From CAUZIZ01 sp963579905 (GTDB lineage Bacteria; Acidobacteriota; UBA6911; RPQK01; JAJDTT01), in contig CAUZIZ010000005.1 in assembly GCA_963579905.1 (NCBI GenBank), positions 8,355 to 72,354 of the forward strand: a DNA stretch of 64,000 nt, written 5' to 3'. Each line of letters starts with the position of its first letter. Position 1 is the first letter of the stretch. Of this stretch, positions 1-8,398 are shown in pieces. Position numbers and translations under genes: made by a program. The notes under the pieces are model-generated. The model made no database searches. It was not told the origin of the DNA and was given only the letters and a program-made list of their open reading frames with translations.

Positions 1-354
1 CGCTACTTCGAAGAAGAAGGAGTACCGACTCTTCCGCGCTCTATCCTGTAGGTTTCCCTTTAGGTTGAGCCGGGTGACTGAAGGCTCTGCTCTGTGCACC
101 TCGAGCGGGACGCCCAATCGAGCACAGAGATTGCGAACAAAGCTCTCGTCCTCGTCGGATTCCAGGCCTCTCAGACCGTAGTTGACGTGGGCGGCGGTCA
201 GGTCAAGAGACCAGATCGGCCGTAGCTCCACGAGCGCCAGGAGCAACCCGACTGAATCTGGTCCCCCTGAAACCGCGACTACGATGGATAGTCCTGGGCC
301 CAAGAGGGAGTTCCTCTCGAGGCTACCCGAAGCTGCCTTGACCAATGGGTCCAT
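1..354 (-). CDS. tilS: tRNA(Ile)-lysidine synthase, N-terminal part (cut by window edge)
   Basis: TilS uses ATP to attach lysine to C34 of the CAU-anticodon isoleucine tRNA, switching its codon reading from AUG to AUA. The reverse strand reads in one open frame from an ATG at 352-354 to base 1, giving 118 residues. It contains the PP-loop ATP-pyrophosphatase motif VAVSGGPDSVGLL near residue 30 and the family block HVNYGLRGLESDED near residue 65, both diagnostic of TilS. The start is the first ATG upstream of the PP-loop at the usual distance; no strong ribosome binding site is visible. The remainder, including the C-terminal tRNA-binding domains, lies outside the window. It is transcribed divergently from the riboswitch-controlled threonine synthase. 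A possible substrate tRNA lies at 2047-2119. Confidence 0.88.
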   Translation of the reverse strand, partial: MDPLVKAASGSLERNSLLGPGLSIVVAVSGGPDSVGLLLALVELRPIWSLDLTAAHVNYGLRGLESDEDESFVRNLCARLGVPLEVHRAEPSVTRLNLKGNLQDRARKSRYSFFFEVA

Positions 355-438
355 TCTTCGACTGTTTTCGATACCGTGATCTAGAGAATCCCTTGGGGTG
401 TCCCGCCCTTCCGAAAATCCCTTGACATCTCGTTTATC

Positions 439-468
439 TTGACATCTCGTTTATATTGACCGTATTAT
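439..468 (+). promoter_or_regulatory. Sigma-70-type promoter for the riboswitch-threonine synthase unit
   Basis: TTGACA at 439-444 and TATTAT at 463-468 are separated by 18 bases, placing transcription initiation near 475, just ahead of the riboswitch. The 17-base segment at 421-437 (CTTGACATCTCGTTTAT) is repeated exactly at 438-454, so a second TTGACA sits 17 bases further upstream. Confidence 0.75.
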
Positions 469-482
469 CACTTTTTCTGTTT

Positions 483-594
483 CTTATCCAGAGTGGTGGA
501 GGGATCGGGCCCTAAGATACCACGGCAACCGACCCTTGAATGGCACGGTGCTAAGTCCCGCAGACGGGCAGGGCGCTCACGTCTGGAAGATAAG
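483..594 (+). promoter_or_regulatory. SAM-I class (S-box) riboswitch aptamer
   Basis: The closing helix P1 is formed by CTTATC (483-488) and GATAAG (589-594). Inside are the S-box signatures: AGAGTGGTGGAGGGATCGGG, the conserved GATACCACGGCAACC segment, and GGTGCTAAGTCC followed by GCAG. These match the SAM-I clan, which binds S-adenosylmethionine. An intrinsic terminator follows at 611-643, which is the usual arrangement for transcriptional OFF switches. The downstream gene is threonine synthase, an uncommon but sensible target because its substrate O-phosphohomoserine sits at the threonine/methionine branch. Assignment to SAM-I rather than SAM-IV is by motif reading only. Confidence 0.88.
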
Positions 595-610
595 CGTTGT
601 GACGCGACCG

Positions 611-643
611 AGCCCTTTCCGTCTAGGAAAGGGCTTTTTTTTT
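611..643 (+). terminator. Intrinsic terminator of the SAM riboswitch expression platform
   Basis: AGCCCTTTCC (611-620) pairs perfectly with GGAAAGGGCT (626-635) across a 5-base loop and runs into nine T residues ending at 643. It lies between the aptamer and the threonine synthase ribosome binding site, so it would stop transcription before the gene when formed. Confidence 0.9.
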
Positions 644-694
644 CAAGAAACTCTTCTGTCCTGGATGGGCGGCTGAGACCAGAGAGGCGAGAGC

Positions 695-1954
695 ATGAGC
701 TATCTGAAGGGTTTGCGATGCAAAGAGTGTGGCACAGAGTATCCCGCTGACCGTAGCTTCGTCTGCATGGAGTGCTTCGGTCCCTTGGAAGTGCAGTACG
801 ATTTCGATGGGATCAAAGCCAATCTGAATCCGGAGATCATCGCCGCACGAGATCACAACCTTTGGCGCTACCGTGAACTATTGCCTCTGGACGGGGAGCC
901 CCTGACTGGATTTCACTCAGGCTTCACGCCCTTGGTGAAGGCAGACCGGCTGGCCCACGAACTGGGAATTCGAGACCTCTATCTCAAAGACGATTCGGTC
1001 AACCACCCAACCTTCTCCTATAAGGATCGGGTGGTCTCGGTGGCATTGAGTAGGGGTGTTGAGCTAGGGTACAAAGTCTTTGCCTGCGCCTCGACTGGCA
1101 ATCTGGGAAACTCTGTCTCGGCACACTGCGCCCGCACCGGTTATCCCGGCCTGATCTTCATTCCTCGCGACACCGAGCCTGCCAAGATCTCGGGATCACT
1201 CATTTACGGACCCAGCGTCGTGGCGCTCGAAGGGCACTACGACGACGTCAATCGCCTGTGCGCAGAGATCGGGGATCACTATGGCTGGGGGTTCGTCAAT
1301 GTAAACCTCCGTCCCTACTACACCGAAGGGGCGAAGACCATGGGCTATGAGATTTGTGAGCAGCTGGGATGGAAGCTGCCCGATCACCTGGTGCTCCCCA
1401 CCGCCGGAGGCACCCTCCTACCTCGAGTCGCGACTTCTTTCCAGGAGCTGAAAGCTCTGGGGTGGGCCGAAGGAGAATGCAAGATCCACTGTGCTCAAGC
1501 AGACGGCTGTGCCCCGGTGGTCCGGGCGCTCCATCAAGATCTGGACTATATCAATCCAGAGAAACCCAAGACCATTGCCAAATCGATCGCAATAGGGGAT
1601 CCGGCCGATGGACGCTATGTTCTTGAGGAAGTCCGGAACTCAGGGGGCTGGGGTGACGTTGCCACTGATGAGGAGATCCTCGAGGCGATTGAACTATTAG
1701 CGATAAAGGAAGGGATTTTCACAGAACCCGCCGGTGGGACAACCCTGGCAGTGGCGATCAAGCTCATTGAGCAGAATCGGATCAAGACAGATGAGACCGT
1801 CGTCATCGGAATCACCGGCAATGGCTACAAGAGCCAGGACCTCATTTCGTCTCGCTTTGATGTCGATGTGGTCTTGCGTCCGAATCTCCAGATCTTTCGC
1901 GAGTGGTATGAGGCGCAGGAAAACCTTCTGAATAGGACCTCCTCGGTCGGTTAG
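695..1954 (+). CDS. thrC: Threonine synthase (PLP-dependent, zinc-ribbon type)
   Basis: Converts O-phospho-L-homoserine to L-threonine in the cytoplasm using pyridoxal phosphate. The 419-residue protein begins with a small zinc-ribbon-like segment (Cys9, Cys12, Cys24, Cys27) seen in the shorter, archaeal/plant-like branch of threonine synthases. It continues with the PLP lysine in FSYKDR (Lys110) and the STGNLGNSVSAH phosphate-binding loop. The start is set by the purine-rich GAGAGGCGAGAGC just before the ATG. The gene is preceded by a promoter, a SAM riboswitch and a terminator, so expression should fall when S-adenosylmethionine is abundant. A threonine-synthase-like paralogue acting elsewhere in the homoserine branch cannot be ruled out, but the fold and active site are clear. 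Confidence 0.88.
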   Translation: MSYLKGLRCKECGTEYPADRSFVCMECFGPLEVQYDFDGIKANLNPEIIAARDHNLWRYRELLPLDGEPLTGFHSGFTPLVKADRLAHELGIRDLYLKDDSVNHPTFSYKDRVVSVALSRGVELGYKVFACASTGNLGNSVSAHCARTGYPGLIFIPRDTEPAKISGSLIYGPSVVALEGHYDDVNRLCAEIGDHYGWGFVNVNLRPYYTEGAKTMGYEICEQLGWKLPDHLVLPTAGGTLLPRVATSFQELKALGWAEGECKIHCAQADGCAPVVRALHQDLDYINPEKPKTIAKSIAIGDPADGRYVLEEVRNSGGWGDVATDEEILEAIELLAIKEGIFTEPAGGTTLAVAIKLIEQNRIKTDETVVIGITGNGYKSQDLISSRFDVDVVLRPNLQIFREWYEAQENLLNRTSSVG

Positions 1955-2046
1955 GACCTGCTCAGTAGGATCGGCCTGTTGGAGGCCCGACCGGTGCCCG
2001 CGTTGATCTAGTCGCTGTTGTTCAGTTATATTCATCCTCTCTTAGT

Positions 2047-2119
2047 GGCGGTGTAGCTCAGAGGTTAGAGCAGGCGGCTCATATCCGCCGAGTCCGGGGT
2101 TCGATTCCCTGCACCGCCA
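2047..2119 (+). tRNA. tRNA with CAU anticodon (elongator Met or lysidine-modified Ile2)
   Basis: A complete cloverleaf is visible: acceptor GGCGGTG/CACCGCC, D-stem GCTC/GAGC, anticodon stem GGCGG/CCGCC around loop CTCATAT (anticodon CAT), T-arm CGGGG-TTCGATT-CCCTG, discriminator A. CCA is not encoded. The absence of the initiator's C1-A72 mismatch and of GGG/CCC anticodon-stem pairs excludes the initiator tRNA. The TTAGAGCAGGCG stretch resembles tRNA-Ile2, the TilS substrate, but the sequence alone does not separate Ile2 from elongator Met. Confidence 0.92.
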
Positions 2120-2149
2120 GGCCCCTGAAACCGCTCAGAAGCCGTTCGC

Positions 2150-3157
2150 ATGACAAAGCCTCTCATTCGTCCTCGTCGCCTCCGAGAGAATCCGAGACTC
2201 CGAAGGATGGTTCGTGAGACCCGGATCAGCGTCGACCAGCTCGTCTATCCGATGTTCGTTCGTGACGGACAGGGGATTCGCGAGGAAATCGGATCCATGC
2301 CGGGGCAATTCCGAATTTCTGTAGATCGGCTGGCCGAGGAGCTCCAGCAGGTAGATGATCTTGGGATTCCTGCGGTGATGCTATTCGGAATTCCCGATGA
2401 AGAGCTGAAAGACCCCGTTGGAACCCCCGCATACGCAGAGGAGGGGATCATTTGTCGAGCCCTAAGGGAAGCGAAGCAGCAGGTCCCTGACCTGTTGCTC
2501 GTCGCCGATGTCTGCCTCTGTGAATATACCGATCATGGCCACTGCGGACTCATAAGCCAGACCCCCGGTGAGTCTCCTGGGGTGGATAACGATAGCACCT
2601 TGGAGGTTCTGGCCCGAACCGCGCTTACCTATGCCAGGGCGGGTGCCGATGTGATTGCTCCCTCGGACATGATGGACGGCCGTGTGGCCGCGATTCGCCG
2701 GTCGCTGGATGCGGCTGAGCTTTACCGAATTCCAATCCTTTCTTATGCTGCCAAGTACGCCTCGGCGTACTACGGACCCTTTCGAGAAGCGGCCGAATCG
2801 GCTCCCCAGTTCGGAGATCGAAAGAGCTACCAGATGGATCCGGCAAACGCCCGAGAGGCCCTGAAGGAAGTTCAGCTCGACCTGAAGGAAGGTGCCGATA
2901 TGGTCATGGTCAAACCTGCCCTCCCCTACCTCGACGTGATATCCCGGGTCCGCGAGATGACCACGGTGCCCGTCGCCGCCTATCAGGTCAGCGGTGAGTA
3001 CAGTGCGCTCTGTGCTGCCTTTGATCGAGGCTGGCTGCAGAGGGAATCAACTGTCCGAGAGACGCTCTTGGCTATTCGTCGGGCGGGGGCCGATTTCATC
3101 CTTTCCTACTTCGCCAAGGACGTGGCGAAGATGATCCGCGAGGGGAACTGGGAATGA
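2150..3157 (+). CDS. hemB: Delta-aminolevulinic acid dehydratase (porphobilinogen synthase)
   Basis: Condenses two 5-aminolevulinate molecules into porphobilinogen, the second common step of tetrapyrrole synthesis. At 335 residues it has the normal family length. The metal-binding segment ADVCLCEYTDHGHCG carries the three cysteines of zinc-dependent enzymes rather than the aspartates of magnesium forms. The two Schiff-base lysines lie in SYAAKYAS and MVMVKPALPY. It begins 30 bases after the tRNA gene and is followed by hemL after about 75 bases in the same direction, so the two haem genes probably form an operon. This pairing fits the C5 pathway, in which HemL makes the substrate of HemB. Confidence 0.96.
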   Translation: MTKPLIRPRRLRENPRLRRMVRETRISVDQLVYPMFVRDGQGIREEIGSMPGQFRISVDRLAEELQQVDDLGIPAVMLFGIPDEELKDPVGTPAYAEEGIICRALREAKQQVPDLLLVADVCLCEYTDHGHCGLISQTPGESPGVDNDSTLEVLARTALTYARAGADVIAPSDMMDGRVAAIRRSLDAAELYRIPILSYAAKYASAYYGPFREAAESAPQFGDRKSYQMDPANAREALKEVQLDLKEGADMVMVKPALPYLDVISRVREMTTVPVAAYQVSGEYSALCAAFDRGWLQRESTVRETLLAIRRAGADFILSYFAKDVAKMIREGNWE

Positions 3158-3232
3158 GCTCCGGGCAGCAGCCTCTATTTCAAACGATCTCCTGCCTTGA
3201 AGTGGGAACCACAGGCAAGAAGGACTGATTTG

Positions 3233-4528
3233 ATGAAAAGCCAACCACATTCTCGAAGTGTCGAACTCCTGGAGCGTGCCGAGAAGGTGATACCGGGAGG
3301 TGTCAATAGTCCGGTCCGTGCCTTCCGGGGAGTAGGCGAAAGCCCCCGTTTCATCCGCCAGGCCCAGGGGCCCCAGGTTGAAGATGTGGACGGTAATCGT
3401 TATCTCGACTATCTCGGTTCCTGGGGCCCAATGATCCTGGGGCATGCCCATCCGGAGGTTGTCCAAGCGATTCAGGAGGCCTCTCAGCGGGGAACCAGTT
3501 ACGGAGCACCGACTGAGAACGAAGTGCTCCTGGCCGAGAAGATCTGCAGTCTCTTTCCCTCGATCGAGAAGGTCAGGCTGGTCAACTCCGGTACTGAAGC
3601 GACCATGAGCGTTCTCCGGCTGGCGCGTGCCTACACCGGACGCTCCCTGGTAGTTAAATTCGATGGGGGCTACCACGGCCACTCCGACAGTCTTCTGGTC
3701 AAGGCCGGTTCGGGTGTCGCGACTCTGGGGCTGCCAGACAGCCCGGGAGTTCCGGGGCACCTGGTCGAGGGCACCGTGAGCGTCCCCTTCAACGATCTGC
3801 CCAGACTCGAGAAAGTCTTCGAAAAGTATCCAGATCAGATTGCGGCGGTAATCCTCGAGCCCATTCCAGGCAATATGGGAGTCGTTCTGCCTGGTGAGGG
3901 ATTTCTCCGAGGAGTGTTGAAGCTGGGTGAGGAGCATGGGGCATTGGTCGTTTTCGATGAGGTCATCAGCGGTTTTCGGATTGGACTCGGCGGTGCCCAG
4001 CAGCGCTTTTCGGTCGACGCGCCGCTGACCTGTCTCGGTAAAATCGTCGGTGGGGGATTACCCATAGGTGCCTATGGGGGCCGACGAGAGATAATGGAGA
4101 TGATGGCGCCTGAGGGTCCCGTCTACCAGGCAGGCACTCTGTCGGGGAATCCGATTGCGGTTGCAGCGGGACTGAAAACCCTGGAAATCCTGGAGCGCGA
4201 TCGCCCCTTCGATCTACTGGAGCGTAGGGCCCTGGAGCTTGCTCAAGGTCTGGAAGACGCCGCTCAGCGCCATTCGTTCCCCTTCCGAGTACAACGCTGC
4301 GGATCGATGTTCACTCCCTTTTTCAACCCGGAGGCCGTGACGGATTTCGTCTCGGCAAAGCGATCCAACACCGAACGCTTCAACCTCTTTTTTCGGCAGA
4401 TGCTGGGTCGGGGGATCTACCTCGCACCCTCTCAGTTCGAGGCTAACTTCGTTTCCGCTGCCCACACAGAAGATGACATCCAGAGAACTCTCCAGACTGC
4501 GGACCACGCCTTTCGGGAGATGGCGTAG
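3233..4528 (+). CDS. hemL: Glutamate-1-semialdehyde 2,1-aminomutase
   Basis: A PLP enzyme of the C5 pathway that moves the amino group of glutamate-1-semialdehyde to form 5-aminolevulinate. Diagnostic stretches are IPGGVNSPVRAF near the N-terminus, NSGTEATMSVLRLAR (PLP phosphate binding), DEVISGFR with the cofactor Asp, and the catalytic lysine in CLGKIVGGGLPIGAYGG. The ATG at 3233 is preferred over an in-frame upstream start at 3197 because an AAGAAGGA ribosome binding site lies just before it and the family begins near this point (431 residues). Its role directly feeds hemB upstream. It is convergent with carD, and no clear terminator lies between them. Confidence 0.96.
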   Translation: MKSQPHSRSVELLERAEKVIPGGVNSPVRAFRGVGESPRFIRQAQGPQVEDVDGNRYLDYLGSWGPMILGHAHPEVVQAIQEASQRGTSYGAPTENEVLLAEKICSLFPSIEKVRLVNSGTEATMSVLRLARAYTGRSLVVKFDGGYHGHSDSLLVKAGSGVATLGLPDSPGVPGHLVEGTVSVPFNDLPRLEKVFEKYPDQIAAVILEPIPGNMGVVLPGEGFLRGVLKLGEEHGALVVFDEVISGFRIGLGGAQQRFSVDAPLTCLGKIVGGGLPIGAYGGRREIMEMMAPEGPVYQAGTLSGNPIAVAAGLKTLEILERDRPFDLLERRALELAQGLEDAAQRHSFPFRVQRCGSMFTPFFNPEAVTDFVSAKRSNTERFNLFFRQMLGRGIYLAPSQFEANFVSAAHTEDDIQRTLQTADHAFREMA

Positions 4529-4599
4529 AAGTTCCTGCCAGAAGCTGGGAAGTTATTCTTGTACGAGCCCTCAGGGAAGGATTGAAGCTGATCGGAGGT

Positions 4600-5112
4600 T
4601 TACGCCGTCTGAGGACCGTTCTGTTCGCAAGAAGTGAGTAGAAATCCTAGTACGACCTCTCCGATCTCTTCTGCGGGGTCATCCTGGACCGTCGCTATTT
4701 CGGAAATAACCAGCTGCAAAGCCCGGTCATACATCTTCTTCTCCCGGAAAGACAGAGTCTTCTGGTAGTTGAGGGAATAGAGATTCTTCAACACCTCTGC
4801 CACCTCAAAGATTGAACCAGTCTTCATCTTTTCTACATTTTCCTTGTAACGGCTTTTCCAGTCTGGTTCGGGCTGCTCGCTGTCGCCCTTAAGGATCTCG
4901 AAAAGAGCTTCGAGTTGTTTCGCCGTGGACAAGAGGCGAAGCCCTACGTGCCCAGCGTTGGCCGTCGGGACCATGACAGTAGAGTTGTTGGCTCGGAGTT
5001 TCAACATATAGAATTCCGCCTGCTCCCCGGCAATGTCTTTCTGGCAAACGTCCTGAATGACGCCCACTCCCTGGTTCGGATAGACAACTTTATCCCCGAT
5101 ATTAAAATGCAT
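4600..5112 (-). CDS. CarD/CdnL-family RNA polymerase-binding transcription regulator
   Basis: CarD-family proteins bind the RNA polymerase beta subunit and stabilise open promoter complexes, often at rRNA and housekeeping promoters. The 170-residue protein starts with the Tudor-like RNAP-interaction domain: FNIGDKVVYPNQGVGVI, then YMLKLRANNSTVMVPTANA. It continues with a helical C-terminal domain (EVAEVLKNLYSLNYQKTLSF, then REKKMYDRALQLVISEIA) that contacts DNA upstream of the -10 element. This length and architecture match CdnL/CarD proteins without the high-mobility-group tail of myxobacterial CarD. A GGAGG sits 5 bases before the ATG and a near-consensus promoter lies upstream. Confidence 0.93.
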   Translation of the reverse strand: MHFNIGDKVVYPNQGVGVIQDVCQKDIAGEQAEFYMLKLRANNSTVMVPTANAGHVGLRLLSTAKQLEALFEILKGDSEQPEPDWKSRYKENVEKMKTGSIFEVAEVLKNLYSLNYQKTLSFREKKMYDRALQLVISEIATVQDDPAEEIGEVVLGFLLTSCEQNGPQTA

Positions 5113-5162
5113 GAAACCTCCGGCACACAGTGAATAAGCAAATCAAAATAAGAGAGGCGGCT

Positions 5163-5191
5163 ATTGTAGAGGAGCTTTCTTCGAAAGTCAA
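5163..5191 (-). promoter_or_regulatory. Promoter of the CarD-family gene
   Basis: On the minus strand, TTGACT (5186-5191) and TACAAT (5163-5168) are separated by exactly 17 bases. Initiation would be near 5156, giving a leader of about 44 bases that ends with a GGAGG ribosome binding site before the ATG at 5112. Confidence 0.75.
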
Positions 5192-5275
5192 AACACCCAA
5201 GTGCACGAGGTGACTTGATTTTTCTCAAGCCCAGGTCTTCAGCTGAATGATCCGAACGTGGCAGATCCCTCGACT

Positions 5276-5319
5276 GAAGTTTCTTTCTCGAATTTGGCGG
5301 CGCAGCCGGCGCAAACTTG
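5276..5319 (+). repeat. Degenerate boundary repeat (GAAGTTTC family)
   Basis: Starts with GAAGTTTCTTTCTCGAAT (5276-5293), the conserved left boundary seen at many intergenic sites in this window. It ends with GCAAACTTGA, a decayed version of the usual GCTGAAACTTC right boundary. Confidence 0.7.
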
Positions 5320-5540
5320 ATTTTACTGTTCCTCAGCCACAAGGGAGTAACCTATTGAATCTGGAATTGTTAGGTCATGGAATCCTGGAGCGCGAGCGAG
5401 GGGTTGGGGTGCAGTAAGATGCGCGGACAAAGAGCTCGAAGCGTGGCGAGCAGGGGAGTCAAGACGATTCGTGGTGTTCCCCAACCCCTCGCTTGCGCTT
5501 CAGGCTTCCATGAATCGGCAATGCCTGGCCTGGCGGCACC

Positions 5541-5874
5541 AGTTTCTTTCATGTACGATCCGGTGCAGCCGGTGGCGGGACTAAGCTGAAACTTCATTTC
5601 GTAGGAGATCATCCAAGAGTCGCCAATGACAGAGATGGGACTGTGAGGGATCGGTACCGGCACACCGATGCCGGAAACAACCGACCCAACAGACGGTGAC
5701 CAATTGCATCCCCTATTGCGGCATGTCCCGATCGGTGATCGGGGGCCGCTCCCTCACGGTCACGTCTCTGTAAGCACGCCGAAGCAACAGTGAGGCGATC
5801 TCTTAACCCTTCCAATCCCCAAGGGCTTTTGAGACACCCTCTGTTCTGGATCATTCCAAGTTTCTTTCTCGAAT
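5541..5874 (+). repeat. Composite modular repeat unit, inverted copy at 54012-54335
   Basis: Begins with a boundary element ending GACTAAGCTGAAACTTC (5580-5595) and ends with AAGTTTCTTTCTCGAAT (5858-5874). The interior contains GGTACCGGCACACCGATGCC, ACAGACGGTGACC, a GATCGGTGATC palindrome, and CCGCTCCCTCACGGTCACG followed by CGCCGAAGCAACAG. All of these recur in reverse complement and in reverse order at 54030-54330. It is non-coding and in effect a 280-base element with GAAACTTC/GAAGTTTC terminal inverted repeats. Confidence 0.8.
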
Positions 5875-5978
5875 AAGGCCAGCCCTCCTGCGGGACAGAA
5901 CCAAGGCGGTGTACAGCTGAGATGCCAGCTGGCCTGGAGAGCGGCTCTCTTACATCAAATCGGGACACGAACAGACAG

Positions 5979-5984
5979 TATAAT
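5979..5984 (+). promoter_or_regulatory. Candidate -10 element for the 6.1-20.2 kb operon
   Basis: TATAAT at 5979-5984 lies 114 bases before the first operon gene. No good -35 hexamer is visible at the right distance, so this is only a candidate. Confidence 0.35.
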
Positions 5985-6097
5985 AAGATAACCTAAGGCC
6001 TTGATCCGCAGATTGCTTGGGACGGTGGCGTTCTCAGCCGCGTTCTTCTCGCAGCACATTGGAGGAAAGGGAAGCTAGGCCTGGAGAGGCATAAGGG

Positions 6098-8398
6098 ATG
6101 GAGGGACTATTTGCATTTCTCTTCAAGTACCGACCTTTCTTCTTTCGGGAAGGGGAGTTTGCATTTCAGTGGCGCTGGGAGAGTTGGCAACTGCTTCTTC
6201 TCCTTGTCTTCACCGTAATAGGGAGCTTCCTGGTTTATCGCGAATGGATAAAGGGAAGACACAAGGGGCGTTGGCTGCTGCCCTCCCTGCGTGCAGTCTC
6301 CCTTTCGTTTTTACTTCTCCTGACCATGCGTCCTAGCCTGATCATCTCGACGCTGCTACCTCGTGAAACCAAACTCGACATCCTGGTGGACAACTCGAGC
6401 AGCATGGGGCTTCCACTGGGGAGCAACCCCCGGGGGGAACCAGTTCGGAAGCTACTACAGCCTGGTTCCGAGTTTCTTGCGGCTCTCGAGGAAAAATTCC
6501 GCGTTCGACTCATTCGTTTCGATTCCAGAGCTTCCGAAATCGAGGCCGAGGGCCAGCTGGATTGGAAAGGGAGCCGGACCGACATCGCGGGAGCCCTCGA
6601 AAGCTCCTTGGCAAAAGCCTCGGGTGAGCCCCTGGGAGGAATCCTTCTTTTTACCGATGGGGCGGACAATGGTTTCAGTTCCTTCAGAGAGGTGCTCTCG
6701 GAGGCAAAAATGCGGAGGATTCCCATCCACACTATAGGTGTGGGACCCGAGGAAGCTACCCAGGATGTCGAGATCTCCCAGGTTGCCTTGCCTCGCGTTC
6801 TGGTTCCGGAAACGGTCGCGGTAGCAAGGGTTACTTTGCGGCATCGGGGATTCGAGGGGCAGCGCGGTCGTATCGAAGTCCATGAGGGTGAGTCGTTGGT
6901 CCAGTCCAAGGAATTCGTCCTGCCCCGCGATGCTGATACGGTGAACCTGGAGATCCCTCTCATCCCCAGGTCCAAAGGCATCAAGAGCTACCGTTTTTCC
7001 CTGGAATCATTTGAGAATGAGGAGGTCCAGCAGAACAACCAGCGGACCACGATCGTGGAAGTGCGCGACTTCAAGCCTAGAATCCTCTACGTCGAGGGAC
7101 GCCCGAGATGGGAGTACAAGTTCATTCGGAAGGCCATTTTGCAGGATCCGCATCTTCGCCTTGAGACGCTTTTGCGTACGGCGCTCAATAAGTTTTATCG
7201 GCAGGGTATCGAAGAGGAAACTACCTTGGCAGCAGGTTTTCCCACTAAGAAGGAGGAGCTCTTCAAGTATCAGGGGCTCGTCTTTGGCAGCGTGGAGTCA
7301 TCCTTCTTTACCTACTCCCAGATGGAGATGGTGAAGGACTTTGTGGCTCGGCGGGGGGGCGGATTCCTGATGCTGGGTGGGGGTACTTCCTTCGCCTCAG
7401 GTAAGTTTCAGAACACTCCGATCGAGGAAATCCTTCCGGTGTGGACCGAGCCTCAACCGGAGGGCCCGGGGACGCCTTCTTATGCCCAAGGACAAAGGCG
7501 AGTGATCCTGACTGACTATGGGCGCCAGCATCCCACGCTGCGGTTGTCTCTCGAAGAAGAGCGAAATCGAAGCCAGTGGGAGACAATGCCCGAGCTCAGA
7601 GATTGGAATCTGGTGGGAGCAGCCAAGACCGGTGCCACCACACTCGCTAGGCTTGACGGCAGGCAGGAAGACAGTGTTGGCTCCGAGAATCCTCTTCTGG
7701 TGTTCCATCGATACGGGAGGGGAATGGCCACCGCCTTCTTGACCGGCTCCAGCTGGCGCTGGCAAATGCTTCAGGACCACAAAGATCAGAGTCACGAAAC
7801 TTTTTGGCAGCAGTTGCTTCGCTGGTTGGTCCACTCGGCAAGGGACCCGGTCTCGGTTGAGACCGAGCGTAAGAGCTACAGTCAAGGCGAACAAGTTAGA
7901 ATCCGGGCAGAAGTCCACGACGCCGATTTCAATCCGCTCAACGATGCCCGGGTAGATTTGACGGTTACCACTCCCTCGGGGCAGACCGAGAAGATTGCGG
8001 TGGAATGGAGTCCGCAGGAGAACGGAGTCTACGAAGGAGTCTGGGTTCCAGGCGAAGAAGGTCTCCATCAGTTGAGTCTGGAGGCCAATGGGAAAGGTGC
8101 CAGTGCTGACCGATCCTATGGTAGATCCAGCACCTTCTTCCTGACGGCTTCTGGGGGGCGGGAGTACTTTGATGCTACTCAGAAGAAGGAATTTCTGCTG
8201 CGCTTGTCGGAAGAAACGGGAGGGAAGTACTACAATATTGAGAGCGCTAAGAACCTTCCTGAGGAGGCCCCTTACGTTCAAACCCACTCGTCCGTTATCG
8301 AGACACTCGATCTTTGGGATATGCCCGTGAATCTCTTGTTGTTGTTTAGCCTCCTGGCCGGAGAATGGGTGCTGCGCAGGAGATTCGGTACCCTCTGA
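6098..8398 (+). CDS. Membrane-anchored VWA / glutamine-amidotransferase-like protein (BatA-type)
   Basis: A 766-residue membrane protein. Two hydrophobic helices (about residues 31-47 and 64-88) are followed by a von Willebrand factor A domain with an intact MIDAS metal site (Asp98, Ser100, Ser102 in LVDNSSSMG). A class-I glutamine-amidotransferase-like segment follows (VEGRPRWEYKFIRKAI, VARRGGGFLMLGGG). A beta-sandwich region and a C-terminal membrane helix end the protein. Such proteins regularly accompany MoxR AAA+ ATPases and DUF58 proteins and are thought to act in envelope assembly or stress; no enzymatic role is established. It opens an eight-gene operon and overlaps the next gene at TGATG. 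The exact family name is inferred from domain order. Confidence 0.82.
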   Translation: MEGLFAFLFKYRPFFFREGEFAFQWRWESWQLLLLLVFTVIGSFLVYREWIKGRHKGRWLLPSLRAVSLSFLLLLTMRPSLIISTLLPRETKLDILVDNSSSMGLPLGSNPRGEPVRKLLQPGSEFLAALEEKFRVRLIRFDSRASEIEAEGQLDWKGSRTDIAGALESSLAKASGEPLGGILLFTDGADNGFSSFREVLSEAKMRRIPIHTIGVGPEEATQDVEISQVALPRVLVPETVAVARVTLRHRGFEGQRGRIEVHEGESLVQSKEFVLPRDADTVNLEIPLIPRSKGIKSYRFSLESFENEEVQQNNQRTTIVEVRDFKPRILYVEGRPRWEYKFIRKAILQDPHLRLETLLRTALNKFYRQGIEEETTLAAGFPTKKEELFKYQGLVFGSVESSFFTYSQMEMVKDFVARRGGGFLMLGGGTSFASGKFQNTPIEEILPVWTEPQPEGPGTPSYAQGQRRVILTDYGRQHPTLRLSLEEERNRSQWETMPELRDWNLVGAAKTGATTLARLDGRQEDSVGSENPLLVFHRYGRGMATAFLTGSSWRWQMLQDHKDQSHETFWQQLLRWLVHSARDPVSVETERKSYSQGEQVRIRAEVHDADFNPLNDARVDLTVTTPSGQTEKIAVEWSPQENGVYEGVWVPGEEGLHQLSLEANGKGASADRSYGRSSTFFLTASGGREYFDATQKKEFLLRLSEETGGKYYNIESAKNLPEEAPYVQTHSSVIETLDLWDMPVNLLLLFSLLAGEWVLRRRFGTL

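Larger units (their letters stand above)
5192..6097. other. Intergenic region filled with modular repeats
   Basis: No credible gene was found. The stretch holds a degenerate boundary repeat (5276-5319), a composite repeat unit (5541-5874), then a short unique segment leading to the next operon. Small open frames here run through repeat sequence and lack ribosome binding sites. Confidence 0.7.

Noticed and set aside
3047..3937. 296-codon minus-strand open frame
   Set aside because: Shadow of hemB/hemL; no family features, and the plus-strand genes are certain.
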